In this document: positions 1-6,183 of the stretch, piece by piece
Position numbering within the stretch: position 1 is the stretch's first letter
How the letters are laid out: each line of letters opens with the position of its first letter
Assembly: GCA_964505475.1 (NCBI GenBank)
Contig: CAZDIJ010000066.1
Location: forward strand, 1-15,471
Direction: 5' to 3'
Source of the DNA: JAGXQV01 sp964505475
GTDB taxonomy: Bacteria > Pseudomonadota > Gammaproteobacteria > Burkholderiales > Sulfuricellaceae
Length of the DNA stretch: 15,471 bases
Position numbers and translations under genes: made by a program
The notes under the pieces: generated by a model
What the model was told of the DNA's origin: nothing
The model's input: only the letters and a program-made list of their open reading frames with translations
Databases searched by the model: none

Positions 1-83
1 AAACGCCCCCACCCCAACCCTCCCCCGCGCGCTATGCGCGCAAGGGAGGGCGTGGGCGTTTGCTGAGAATGGTTTAGAGGCAT
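1..83. repeat. Hairpin-rich intergenic repeat, copy 1
   Basis: This stretch matches 3227-3305 almost base for base. The main difference is four extra bases just after the central hairpin (aagggagggcgtgggcg here, aagggagggggcg in the other copy). The centre is a strong hairpin: CCCTCCCC and CGCGCGC pair with GCGCGC and AGGGAGGG around a short TAT loop. The right end carries GTTTAGAGGCAT (72-83), which also bounds the other copy. The left end may continue outside the window. No open reading frame is supported. It looks like a small dispersed non-coding element; it could also stop transcription leaving the hemerythrin gene, but it lacks a clear T-run. Confidence 0.8.
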
Positions 84-229
84 GTTGTTTTATATTTACC
101 GTTCTATTATTGATCCGGCCAGGTGAAGTTTGAAGTGAGAAGTGCCGTCACTGGGGTGTTTGGCAGGCAAAAAAGTTCAAACATAATCTGGCCGCATCAA
201 TAAGTTCGCAGGTTTTCCATAGCCGCCGT

Positions 230-652
230 TCAGGCGTCCGTTCCGCGGGTGGCAAGATATTCGCCGAGGCCGCGGTCGTCCTGCATGATGTGAAGTTCCG
301 CCCAGTCGGTGAGGAAGGCGGCCACCAGACCGGCTTTGGCCGGGGTGCGCGTGCGCCGGCAACCCGCGGTTAGCGTGTGTAATTGCGCCAACAGCTTGTG
401 ATGTTCCTCGACATGGTCGGGCATGGCGGGATAGCCGTGCCGCGCCATAAGCCGCTCTTCGTTGGCGAAATGTTCCTCGGTAAAAAGGAGCAGTTGGTCT
501 ACCGCATCCCAGGCATTTTCAGCTTGCCAGTCGTCGCACAACATGTCGTTGACATGGTTTATCAGTTCGACCATGCGCCGGTGTTCGCCGTCTATGGCGG
601 CGACGCCGGTGCCGTGGCGTTGTTCGTCCCAGACCAGATGGTTGCGCAGCAT
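230..652 (-). CDS. Bacteriohemerythrin (O2-binding di-iron protein)
   Basis: This is a small cytoplasmic four-helix hemerythrin that binds O2 at a non-heme di-iron centre. Such proteins in bacteria are linked to oxygen sensing, storage or delivery. All the usual iron ligands are visible: IDGEH near the N-terminus, HFANEE in helix 2, H..EH in helix 3 and the final HIMQD. From the internal ATG at 652 the product is 140 aa and begins MLRNHLVWDEQ, the normal family start. The frame stays open to an ATG at 724 (164 aa), which would leave only 25 bases after the pgm stop, but the extra 24 residues do not resemble the family. Neither start has a good ribosome binding site. It lies downstream of pgm on the same strand and may be cotranscribed. 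The family call is firm; the start is not. Confidence 0.88.
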   Translation of the reverse strand: MLRNHLVWDEQRHGTGVAAIDGEHRRMVELINHVNDMLCDDWQAENAWDAVDQLLLFTEEHFANEERLMARHGYPAMPDHVEEHHKLLAQLHTLTAGCRRTRTPAKAGLVAAFLTDWAELHIMQDDRGLGEYLATRGTDA

Positions 653-749
653 GTTCAAGAGGCGAAAGTTGACATGTCGCCATCTTACCTCTTGGATGTC
701 CTGGATATGGGCTTTTAAACCCATTCCAAGGGGGCGGCGCGAGGGGACG

Positions 750-2384
750 TTACGCCAATGCCACCATCACGATCTCCTTGGCCTCCTTCACCACTTCATC
801 GAGGTGCGCGGCGCTCTTGAAGCTTTCTGCGTAAATTTTGTAGATGTCCTCTGTCCCCGAGGGACGGGCGGCGAACCAGCCGTTGGCGGTGGCGACCTTG
901 AGTCCGCCGATGGGGGCGTCGTTGCCAGGGGCGCGGGTGAACTTGGCGGTGATCGGGTCGCCCGCCATGGTGGCGGCGGCGACGCGCTCGCCGGTAAGCT
1001 GCTTGAAGGCGGCCTTCTGCGCCGGGGTGGCGGGGGCGTCGATGCGCACGTAATGGGGCGTGCCGTACTGGGCGGCGAGTTCATGGTAGTGGTGGCCGGG
1101 GTCCTTGCCGGTGACGGCGGTGATTTCGGCGGCCAGCAGGCCGAGGATGATGCCGTCCTTGTCGGTGGTCCACACCGAGCCGTCGCGGCGCAAGAAGCTG
1201 GCCCCGGCGCTTTCCTCTCCGCCGAAGCACAGGCTGCCGTCCAGCAGGCCGGTAACGAACCATTTGAAGCCCACCGGCACTTCCAGGAATTTCCGTCCCA
1301 GGCCGCTCACCACCCGGTCGATCAGGCCGCTCGACACCAGGGTCTTGCCGACTGCGGCGTTGGCCGGCCAGTCGGGGCGATGGGTGAGCAGGTAATTGAT
1401 GGCGACGGCGAGGAAGTGGTTGGGGTTCATCAGCCCCACCGAGGGGGTGACGATGCCGTGGCGGTCCACGTCGGCATCGTTGCCCCAGGCGATGGCGAAT
1501 TGATCTTTCAGCTTCACCAGGCTGGCCATGGCGTAGGGGCTGGAGCAGTCCATGCGGATCTTGCCGTCGTGGTCGAGGGTCATGAAGGCGAAGGCGGGAT
1601 CGACCTTGGGATTGACGACTTCGATATCCAGGCCGTATTTTTCGGCGATGGGCTTCCAGTACGCCACTGCCGCGCCGCCCAGCGGGTCGACGCCGATTTT
1701 CAGTTTGGCGGCGCGGATCGCCGCCATGTCGATGACGTTCTCCAGGTCGGCGATATAGGGTGCGGCAAAGTCTTCCTGGGTAATGCAGGGGGTGGCGACG
1801 GCCTGTGCGTAGGGGAGGCGTTTCACCTCCTGGTTGCCGCCTTCCATCAGGGCATTGGCGCGCTGCTCGATCCAGCCGGTCACGTCGGTATCGGCCGGTC
1901 CGCCGTTGGATGGGTTGTACTTGATGCCGCCGTCGCGCGGCGGGTTGTGCGAGGGGGTGATGACGATGCCGTCGGCGCGTGGCGCGGCGCCGTCGCGGTT
2001 ATGCGCCAGGATGGCGCGCGAGATCACCGGGGTGGGCGTGTAGCCGCCGCCGGACTGGATGCGCGTATCGACGCCATTGGCCGCCAGCACTTCGATGGCG
2101 GTTTGCTGGGCGGGGGCGGACAGGGCGTGGGTATCCATGCCGAGGAACAGCGGGCCGGCGATGCCCCGTGCGGTGCGGTATTCGCATACCGCCTGGACGA
2201 TGGCGAGGATGTGCGCCTCGTTGAAGCTCAAATTCAGCGAGCTGCCGCGATGGCCGCTGGTGCCGAAGGCCACGCGCTGGGTGGCTTCGGCGGGGTTGGG
2301 GGTATTGCGGTAGGCGGCGAGCAGGGACGGGATGTCGGTCAGCACGTCGGCGGGAGCGGGGTGTCCGGCGAGGGGGTGGGACAT
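750..2384 (-). CDS. pgm: Phosphoglucomutase, alpha-D-glucose-specific
   Basis: This cytoplasmic enzyme interconverts glucose 1-phosphate and glucose 6-phosphate, linking glycolysis to glycogen and nucleotide-sugar synthesis. At 544 aa it is close in length to E. coli Pgm (546 aa as I recall it) and colinear with it from end to end. The phosphoserine loop TPSHNPP puts the catalytic serine at residue 145. The Mg-binding loop NDADVDRHG has Asp303, 305 and 307. The sugar-binding GEESAG is at 389-394 and the phosphate-binding RPSGTE at 507-512. The start is supported by GGAGAA eight bases upstream of the ATG. The gene is divergent from the DUF4124-glutaredoxin gene and upstream of the bacteriohemerythrin gene. 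It reads as an intact housekeeping gene with no odd residues. Confidence 0.97.
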   Translation of the reverse strand: MSHPLAGHPAPADVLTDIPSLLAAYRNTPNPAEATQRVAFGTSGHRGSSLNLSFNEAHILAIVQAVCEYRTARGIAGPLFLGMDTHALSAPAQQTAIEVLAANGVDTRIQSGGGYTPTPVISRAILAHNRDGAAPRADGIVITPSHNPPRDGGIKYNPSNGGPADTDVTGWIEQRANALMEGGNQEVKRLPYAQAVATPCITQEDFAAPYIADLENVIDMAAIRAAKLKIGVDPLGGAAVAYWKPIAEKYGLDIEVVNPKVDPAFAFMTLDHDGKIRMDCSSPYAMASLVKLKDQFAIAWGNDADVDRHGIVTPSVGLMNPNHFLAVAINYLLTHRPDWPANAAVGKTLVSSGLIDRVVSGLGRKFLEVPVGFKWFVTGLLDGSLCFGGEESAGASFLRRDGSVWTTDKDGIILGLLAAEITAVTGKDPGHHYHELAAQYGTPHYVRIDAPATPAQKAAFKQLTGERVAAATMAGDPITAKFTRAPGNDAPIGGLKVATANGWFAARPSGTEDIYKIYAESFKSAAHLDEVVKEAKEIVMVALA

Positions 2385-2541
2385 GGCGGTTCTCCGTGGT
2401 CTATCAGGGTTGGCACAATATCCAATGATAGCGCCTAATTGCGGCGGTTGGCAGGCTTGGCCGCGATTTCCGCAGGCTCGATGCCCCGCGCCCAGGGAAA
2501 CGCCGAACCGAAAACGATTTGAATGCCGGATGGGCGCGGGT

Positions 2542-2550
2542 TGCTATAAT
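2542..2550 (+). promoter_or_regulatory. Extended -10 promoter for the glutaredoxin gene
   Basis: The sequence TGCTATAAT is a perfect consensus -10 box (TATAAT, 2545-2550) preceded by the TGn extension. No good -35 box sits at 16-18 bases. TTGAAT at 2519-2524 is 20 bases away, which is long but tolerable for an extended -10 promoter. Transcription would start near 2557, about 60 bases before the ATG at 2620. Confidence 0.55.
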
Positions 2551-2619
2551 TCATTGTCTATGCGCTTTTCTCCTGTCCGGGGAGGCAGGCCGGGGCAGGT
2601 TTTCGAGGAGCATCCAGAT

Positions 2620-3081
2620 ATGTCGCCCAACGCTTGGAAAATGTCCGGTTCCGTCTGCTTTATGGTGGGGCTGCTGTTCTTGTTCGCCGGCGCGGGAGTC
2701 CATGCCGGGGTCTACAAAATCATCGGCGCGGACGGTCGAGTGTCGTACACCGACAAGGAGCCGGCGCCGGCGGAAAAAAGTGAAAAGCTGAAATTGCAGA
2801 TTTATGGCGGCGCCCCCAGCGTTACGCCGTCGAAAGGCTCCGTCAAGCGGGTGACGATTTTATCCGCGCAGTGGTGCGGGGTGTGCACCCGCGCCAAGGC
2901 CTACATGAAATCCCGCAATATTGATTTCGAGGAATGGGATGTCGATAAATCCGACTATGCCCGCGCCAAGATGAACGAACTTGGCGCCAAGGGCGTACCC
3001 GTCATTCTGGTGGGAAGCCGGAAAATGACCGGGTTCAGCGAAAGCGGGTTGGAGGAAATGCTCAAAAACGCCGCGCCTTGA
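2620..3081 (+). CDS. Exported DUF4124-glutaredoxin fusion protein
   Basis: The 153-residue product starts with a signal peptide: a hydrophobic stretch at about residues 11-25 and a probable cleavage site after GVHA (residue 29). A DUF4124 segment follows (GVYKIIGADGRVSYTD, about 30-62). A glutaredoxin/thioredoxin fold then runs from about 77 to the end, with active site CGVC (86-89), cis-proline motif GVP (125-127) and GF (138-139). The likely role is thiol-disulfide chemistry on a cell-envelope target, with DUF4124 as a binding or folding module. The substrate cannot be told from sequence. The chosen ATG has GAGGAG nine bases upstream. The frame is open to 2332, but that longer form would run upstream of the promoter and lose the signal peptide position. 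No operon partner is evident. Confidence 0.85.
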   Translation: MSPNAWKMSGSVCFMVGLLFLFAGAGVHAGVYKIIGADGRVSYTDKEPAPAEKSEKLKLQIYGGAPSVTPSKGSVKRVTILSAQWCGVCTRAKAYMKSRNIDFEEWDVDKSDYARAKMNELGAKGVPVILVGSRKMTGFSESGLEEMLKNAAP

Positions 3082-3112
3082 ACCAAAAAATCCAGGGGTG
3101 AATTCAGGTATT

Positions 3113-3131
3113 CCCCCTTTGCAAAAGGGGG
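3113..3131. repeat. Perfect small hairpin, CCCCCTTT/AAAGGGGG
   Basis: CCCCCTTT pairs with AAAGGGGG around a GCA loop, 31 bases after the glutaredoxin stop codon. It lacks a T-run on either side, so it is at best a weak terminator for the convergent genes. It may be the outer part of the composite repeat that follows. Confidence 0.6.
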
Positions 3132-3140
3132 CAGTTGAAT

Positions 3141-3315
3141 TTTCCAATATGCCTCTAAACTATCGCTCCTTCCCCTGCTCGCGGGGGAAGGCCGGGATGG
3201 GGGCAAACGGCGGCGGCCATGCGGGCAAACGCCCCCACCCCAACCCTCCCCCGCGCGCTATGCGCGCAAGGGAGGGGGCGTTTGCTGAGAATGGTTTAGA
3301 GGCATGTTTTCCAAT
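3141..3315. repeat. Composite inverted-repeat element, copy 2 of hairpin repeat
   Basis: The element is bounded by ATGCCTCTAAAC (3149-3160) and its exact reverse complement GTTTAGAGGCAT (3294-3305), with the word TTTCCAAT next to each. Inside are a hairpin CTTCCCC...GGGGAAG (about 3170-3190), a further inverted pair GGGATGGGGGC (3194-3204) and GCCCCCACCCC (3231-3241), and the long hairpin shared with 1-83. Positions 3227-3305 are the near-identical second copy of 1-83. It encodes nothing recognisable and has no transposase. The nested inverted repeats suggest a non-autonomous, MITE- or BIME-like element. Confidence 0.75.
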
Positions 3316-3333
3316 GGATAATCTGGGTTGAAG

Positions 3334-3813
3334 TCAGGAACTGGATGAAATCATCGGCGACGCATGCGGCGGCGGCGGAGGGGGCGGTGGAGGAGGGGGC
3401 GGCGGTTCGAGCGGCGCGGGACGAGGCGGCGGCATCTCGGTGCGTTCGGCGGCCTGTTTTTGCGCCTCGGCTTCCTGAATCTGCTTGTTTTCGGCCTGGG
3501 CGGCGGCGAATTCGGCATGGTTTTTCTGATTGCGGGCGATGTGGTTCTGGTTGGCTTCGTTGTGCAATCGCTCCAATTTCGCCTCCCAGCGCGCGTTGTT
3601 GACGTGCCATTGCCGTTTCGCGTCGGCCTTGACCGCCTCACTGCCCTCGAAATTTCTGCTCATCGCCCGTCCTTCCGTGCTGAGCGTCACCTTGAAGCTG
3701 GGCGAGGCGGCCGGCGGCGAATTGTCCGCGGCGGCGGGAGCGCCGCCGTTACGCGCGATTTCCTGGGTAACGGCTTGCTGTTGCGGGTAATACGTTGAAT
3801 GGATGATGGACAT
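3334..3813 (-). CDS. Unknown small protein with polyproline tail
   Basis: I do not recognise this 159-residue protein. Residues 1-55 are a low-complexity Q/A/P-rich head. Residues about 56-125 are rich in A, Q, N, E and K and look helical or coiled-coil. Residues 128-149 are proline-rich, ending in 13 consecutive prolines (137-149) and then a short tail ending SSSS. No signal peptide or membrane helix is seen. The ATG at 3813 is preferred over a TTG at 3834 because GAGA lies just upstream and a good promoter ends about 34 bases before it. The coding case rests on that promoter and the start, plus lack of a better ORF. The proline run lies in a simple GGC/GGG-type DNA tract prone to slippage. 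The gene may be lineage-specific. Confidence 0.6.
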   Translation of the reverse strand: MSIIHSTYYPQQQAVTQEIARNGGAPAAADNSPPAASPSFKVTLSTEGRAMSRNFEGSEAVKADAKRQWHVNNARWEAKLERLHNEANQNHIARNQKNHAEFAAAQAENKQIQEAEAQKQAAERTEMPPPRPAPLEPPPPPPPPPPPPPHASPMISSSS

Positions 3814-3846
3814 GATTTCTCGTTGCGCCTGCAAATTCCGGGTGGG

Positions 3847-3875
3847 ATTCTACAAACCCCTCGCGGAGCTGGCAA
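3847..3875 (-). promoter_or_regulatory. Sigma-70-type promoter for the polyproline-protein gene
   Basis: Read on the minus strand, TTGCCA (3875-3870) and TAGAAT (3852-3847) are separated by exactly 17 bases. Each box differs from consensus at one position or two. Transcription would begin near 3840, leaving a leader of about 27 bases before the ATG at 3813. Confidence 0.5.
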
Positions 3876-3970
3876 GCCCCATTCACGGGGGTTGCGGGCA
3901 TGCGAAACGCATAAATTCGGGCGGGAGTTTCCCCCTCCGCGCAAGGGGAGCGCGGCGGCGCGGCGCGGGG

Positions 3971-3999
3971 TTTTGCCGCCCGAGGAAAACCAGTAGAAT
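3971..3999 (+). promoter_or_regulatory. Possible promoter for the glyQ operon
   Basis: TAGAAT at 3994-3999 is a fair -10 box. TTTTGC (3971-3976) is 17 bases before it and TTGCCG (3973-3978) is 15 bases before it; both are weak -35 boxes. The placement fits, about 35 bases before the glyQ ATG at 4034. The divergent polyproline gene has its own TAGAAT box about 140 bases away. Confidence 0.35.
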
Positions 4000-4033
4000 T
4001 CAACCCTTTGGAACCTCGCTCTTAACCTTCTCC

Positions 4034-4951
4034 ATGCTGACTTTTCAGGACATCATCCTCACGCTGCAAAACTACTGGGGGCAACGCGGCTGCGCGCTGC
4101 TTCAGCCTTATGACATGGAGGTCGGCGCCGGCACCAGCCATACCGCCACCTTCCTGCGCGCGCTCGGCCCGGAGCCGTGGAACGCCGGCTACGTGCAACC
4201 CTCGCGCCGCCCCAAGGACGGCCGCTACGGCGAAAATCCCAACCGCCTGCAACACTATTACCAATTCCAGGTGGTGCTGAAGCCCGCCCCGGAAAACATC
4301 CTGGAACTTTACCTGGGGTCGCTGGAAGCGCTGGGCTTCGACCTGAAAAAGAACGACATCCGCTTCGTCGAGGACGACTGGGAAAATCCCACCCTGGGCG
4401 CCTGGGGGCTGGGCTGGGAAGTGTGGCTGAACGGCATGGAAGTGACCCAGTTCACCTACTTCCAGCAAGTCGGCGGCATCGACTGCAAGCCGATCACCGG
4501 CGAGATCACCTACGGCCTGGAGCGCTTGGCGATGTATTTGCAAGGCGTGGAAAACGTCTTCGACCTGACCTGGACGGAAGGACTCACCTACCGCGATGTC
4601 TACCACCAGAACGAGGTGGAGCAGTCCACCTACAACTTCGAACACAGCGACGTCGAGTTCCTGCTCACCGCCTTCAACGCCCACGAGAAGCAGGCCAAGC
4701 ACCTGATGGAGCAGCAGCTCGCCCTGCCGGCCTACGAGCAAGTCCTGAAAGCCGCCCACACCTTCAACCTGCTCGACGCGCGCGGCGCCATCTCGGTCAC
4801 CGAGCGCGCCGCCTACATCGGCCGCATCCGCAACCTGGCGCGCGCCGTCGCCCAGAGCTACCTGGAAAGCCGCGCCCGCCTGGGATTCCCGATGGCGAAG
4901 AAGGAACATGCCGCCGAAGTGCTGGTTCAGATGGAAAAGAAGGCTGCATGA
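4034..4951 (+). CDS. glyQ: Glycyl-tRNA synthetase alpha subunit
   Basis: This is the catalytic alpha subunit of the bacterial alpha2beta2 glycyl-tRNA synthetase, which charges tRNA-Gly. The product is 305 aa, the usual length, and typical throughout: it begins MLTFQDIILTLQNYWGQRGC and contains the conserved stretches QPYDMEVGAGTSHTATFLR, YVQPSRRPKDGRYGENPNR and GLERLAMYLQGV. The frame is open well upstream (to 3803), but the family start is the ATG at 4034. There is no convincing ribosome binding site before it. The last codons overlap the start of the next gene (ATGA at 4948-4951), so the two are probably translationally coupled. In most genomes glyS follows directly; here a regulatory-type gene lies between them. 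Confidence 0.97.
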   Translation: MLTFQDIILTLQNYWGQRGCALLQPYDMEVGAGTSHTATFLRALGPEPWNAGYVQPSRRPKDGRYGENPNRLQHYYQFQVVLKPAPENILELYLGSLEALGFDLKKNDIRFVEDDWENPTLGAWGLGWEVWLNGMEVTQFTYFQQVGGIDCKPITGEITYGLERLAMYLQGVENVFDLTWTEGLTYRDVYHQNEVEQSTYNFEHSDVEFLLTAFNAHEKQAKHLMEQQLALPAYEQVLKAAHTFNLLDARGAISVTERAAYIGRIRNLARAVAQSYLESRARLGFPMAKKEHAAEVLVQMEKKAA

Positions 4952-6183
4952 GCGCGAACAACGAAATTGTCGTTAGCTCCGATGATTTCGGCTGGCCCGC
5001 TTTCCAGTGGGTGCAAAAGCGTCTTTTCGACTTGGTGGACAATCAGGGATTTCACGATGTCGTTTTGGATTTTTCCCATCTGAAACGGGCTTTCCCCAAC
5101 GGATTCGTTCCCTTGGTTGTTCTGCTCGATCAATATCGGCGGAGCGGCAATGTAGAATTCAATGTGACACTGCCGGAGGATGAGTTGTGCCGCCGCGCCA
5201 TGGTGGAGTCCAACTATGCGGCCTGCCTCGATCCGCAATCGGGGATGGTACCCACGGACAAGGCCAATGCCTTGCATGGTTTTTCCGACGATTCCAGCCT
5301 CAATGACCTTATCAGCCAACAAATCCATCAGATTCTGGAAAAGGCGACTTATGCCGGAGGGGTGTTGCAATCCTTTGAATGGGCATTGAACGAAATCGCC
5401 GGTAACGTTCTGGTCCACGCCAGCGTGGAGCGGGGCTGGATGCAGGTCGTGGTTCACCCAAAAACGCATCACATGGCAATTGCCGTGGCGGACGGCGGGG
5501 TAGGGATTCCCGAGACCATTCGCAAAGCCTTTCCACAGGAATGGAGTGACGAGGATGCGATAGCACACGCGCTCAAGGAAGGCATTACTTCCCGCCCGGA
5601 TTTCGGCCAGGGCAAGGGGTTGACCGGCACCTTGCAGATCGTAAAAATCAACAAGGGCGGGCGGATGGCCATCCATTCCCAGCGGGGGCGAGTCGAATGG
5701 CAAAACGACCGGCTCGACATCAAGGGCGATTTCCCTCCTTTTCCAGGTACGTTCGTGGATATTCAACTGAATACCGCCGAACCGATAGAAATTGAGAAAG
5801 CGTTATGGGGTAGCGCGCCGGGCTATCCGTTCAATGAATCCTTGTATGGCAAGGATACTCCGGTCGGCAAGATGCGCATGGCGCTGGCCGAAGAAGCGAG
5901 CGGTTTTGGAAACCGCCCCACCGGCCTGAAAATCCGCCACAAGATAGAAAACCTGCTGGTTGCCGCGCCTGACGACATGCTCGAAATCGATTTCACTGGG
6001 GTGGAACTCATCGCCTCCTCCTTTGCCGACGAGGTATTTGGTAAACTCGCAGTGACTCTGGGATTCGTGGGTTTCGGCTCGCGCATCCGTCTAATCAACA
6101 TCAACAAATTTTGCCGGGGGATTATCGACGATGTCGTCCAGTCCCGTATCGTGCAAAACCGTACCGCTCAAAATGGACACTAA
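4948..6183 (+). CDS. STAS-like/GHKL-ATPase/DUF4325 regulatory protein
   Basis: The product is 411 aa with three visible parts. Residues about 1-100 contain VVLDFSHLKRAFPNGFVPLV and look like a STAS-like fold. Residues about 135-275 are a GHKL (histidine-kinase-like) ATPase: N box E149...N153 (ALNEIAGNVLVH), DGGVGI at 182-187 and GQGKG at 220-224. Residues about 344-400 match the STAS-like DUF4325 pattern (DFTGVELIASSFADEVFGKL). There is no histidine phosphoacceptor region, membrane helix or receiver domain. A partner-switching role like anti-sigma kinases and their antagonists is an inference. The ATG overlaps the glyQ stop and has GAAGG just upstream; its 3' end overlaps glyS by 11 bases. 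It looks lower in GC than its neighbours: 5041-5100 has 27 G+C of 60, against 36 of 60 at 7261-7320 in glyS. Confidence 0.85.
   Translation: MSANNEIVVSSDDFGWPAFQWVQKRLFDLVDNQGFHDVVLDFSHLKRAFPNGFVPLVVLLDQYRRSGNVEFNVTLPEDELCRRAMVESNYAACLDPQSGMVPTDKANALHGFSDDSSLNDLISQQIHQILEKATYAGGVLQSFEWALNEIAGNVLVHASVERGWMQVVVHPKTHHMAIAVADGGVGIPETIRKAFPQEWSDEDAIAHALKEGITSRPDFGQGKGLTGTLQIVKINKGGRMAIHSQRGRVEWQNDRLDIKGDFPPFPGTFVDIQLNTAEPIEIEKALWGSAPGYPFNESLYGKDTPVGKMRMALAEEASGFGNRPTGLKIRHKIENLLVAAPDDMLEIDFTGVELIASSFADEVFGKLAVTLGFVGFGSRIRLININKFCRGIIDDVVQSRIVQNRTAQNGH

Noticed and set aside
112..198. Weak inverted pair GATCCGGCCAG/CTGGCCGCATC downstream of the hemerythrin gene
   Set aside because: Only 11 bases with one mismatch and 65 bases apart; no T-run or other support for a terminator or site.
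462..2438. A 658-codon open frame on the plus strand opposite pgm and part of the hemerythrin gene
   Set aside because: It is the antisense shadow of pgm in GC-rich DNA; its product is low-complexity G/V/A/H-rich and matches no family, while pgm is unmistakable.
3364..3798. An arginine/glycine-rich plus-strand frame opposite the polyproline gene
   Set aside because: Its RRRRRG start is only the complement of the proline codons. The minus-strand frame has the better promoter and start.
4022..4909. A 295-codon minus-strand frame opposite glyQ
   Set aside because: Shadow of the highly conserved glyQ; composition typical of antisense frames.
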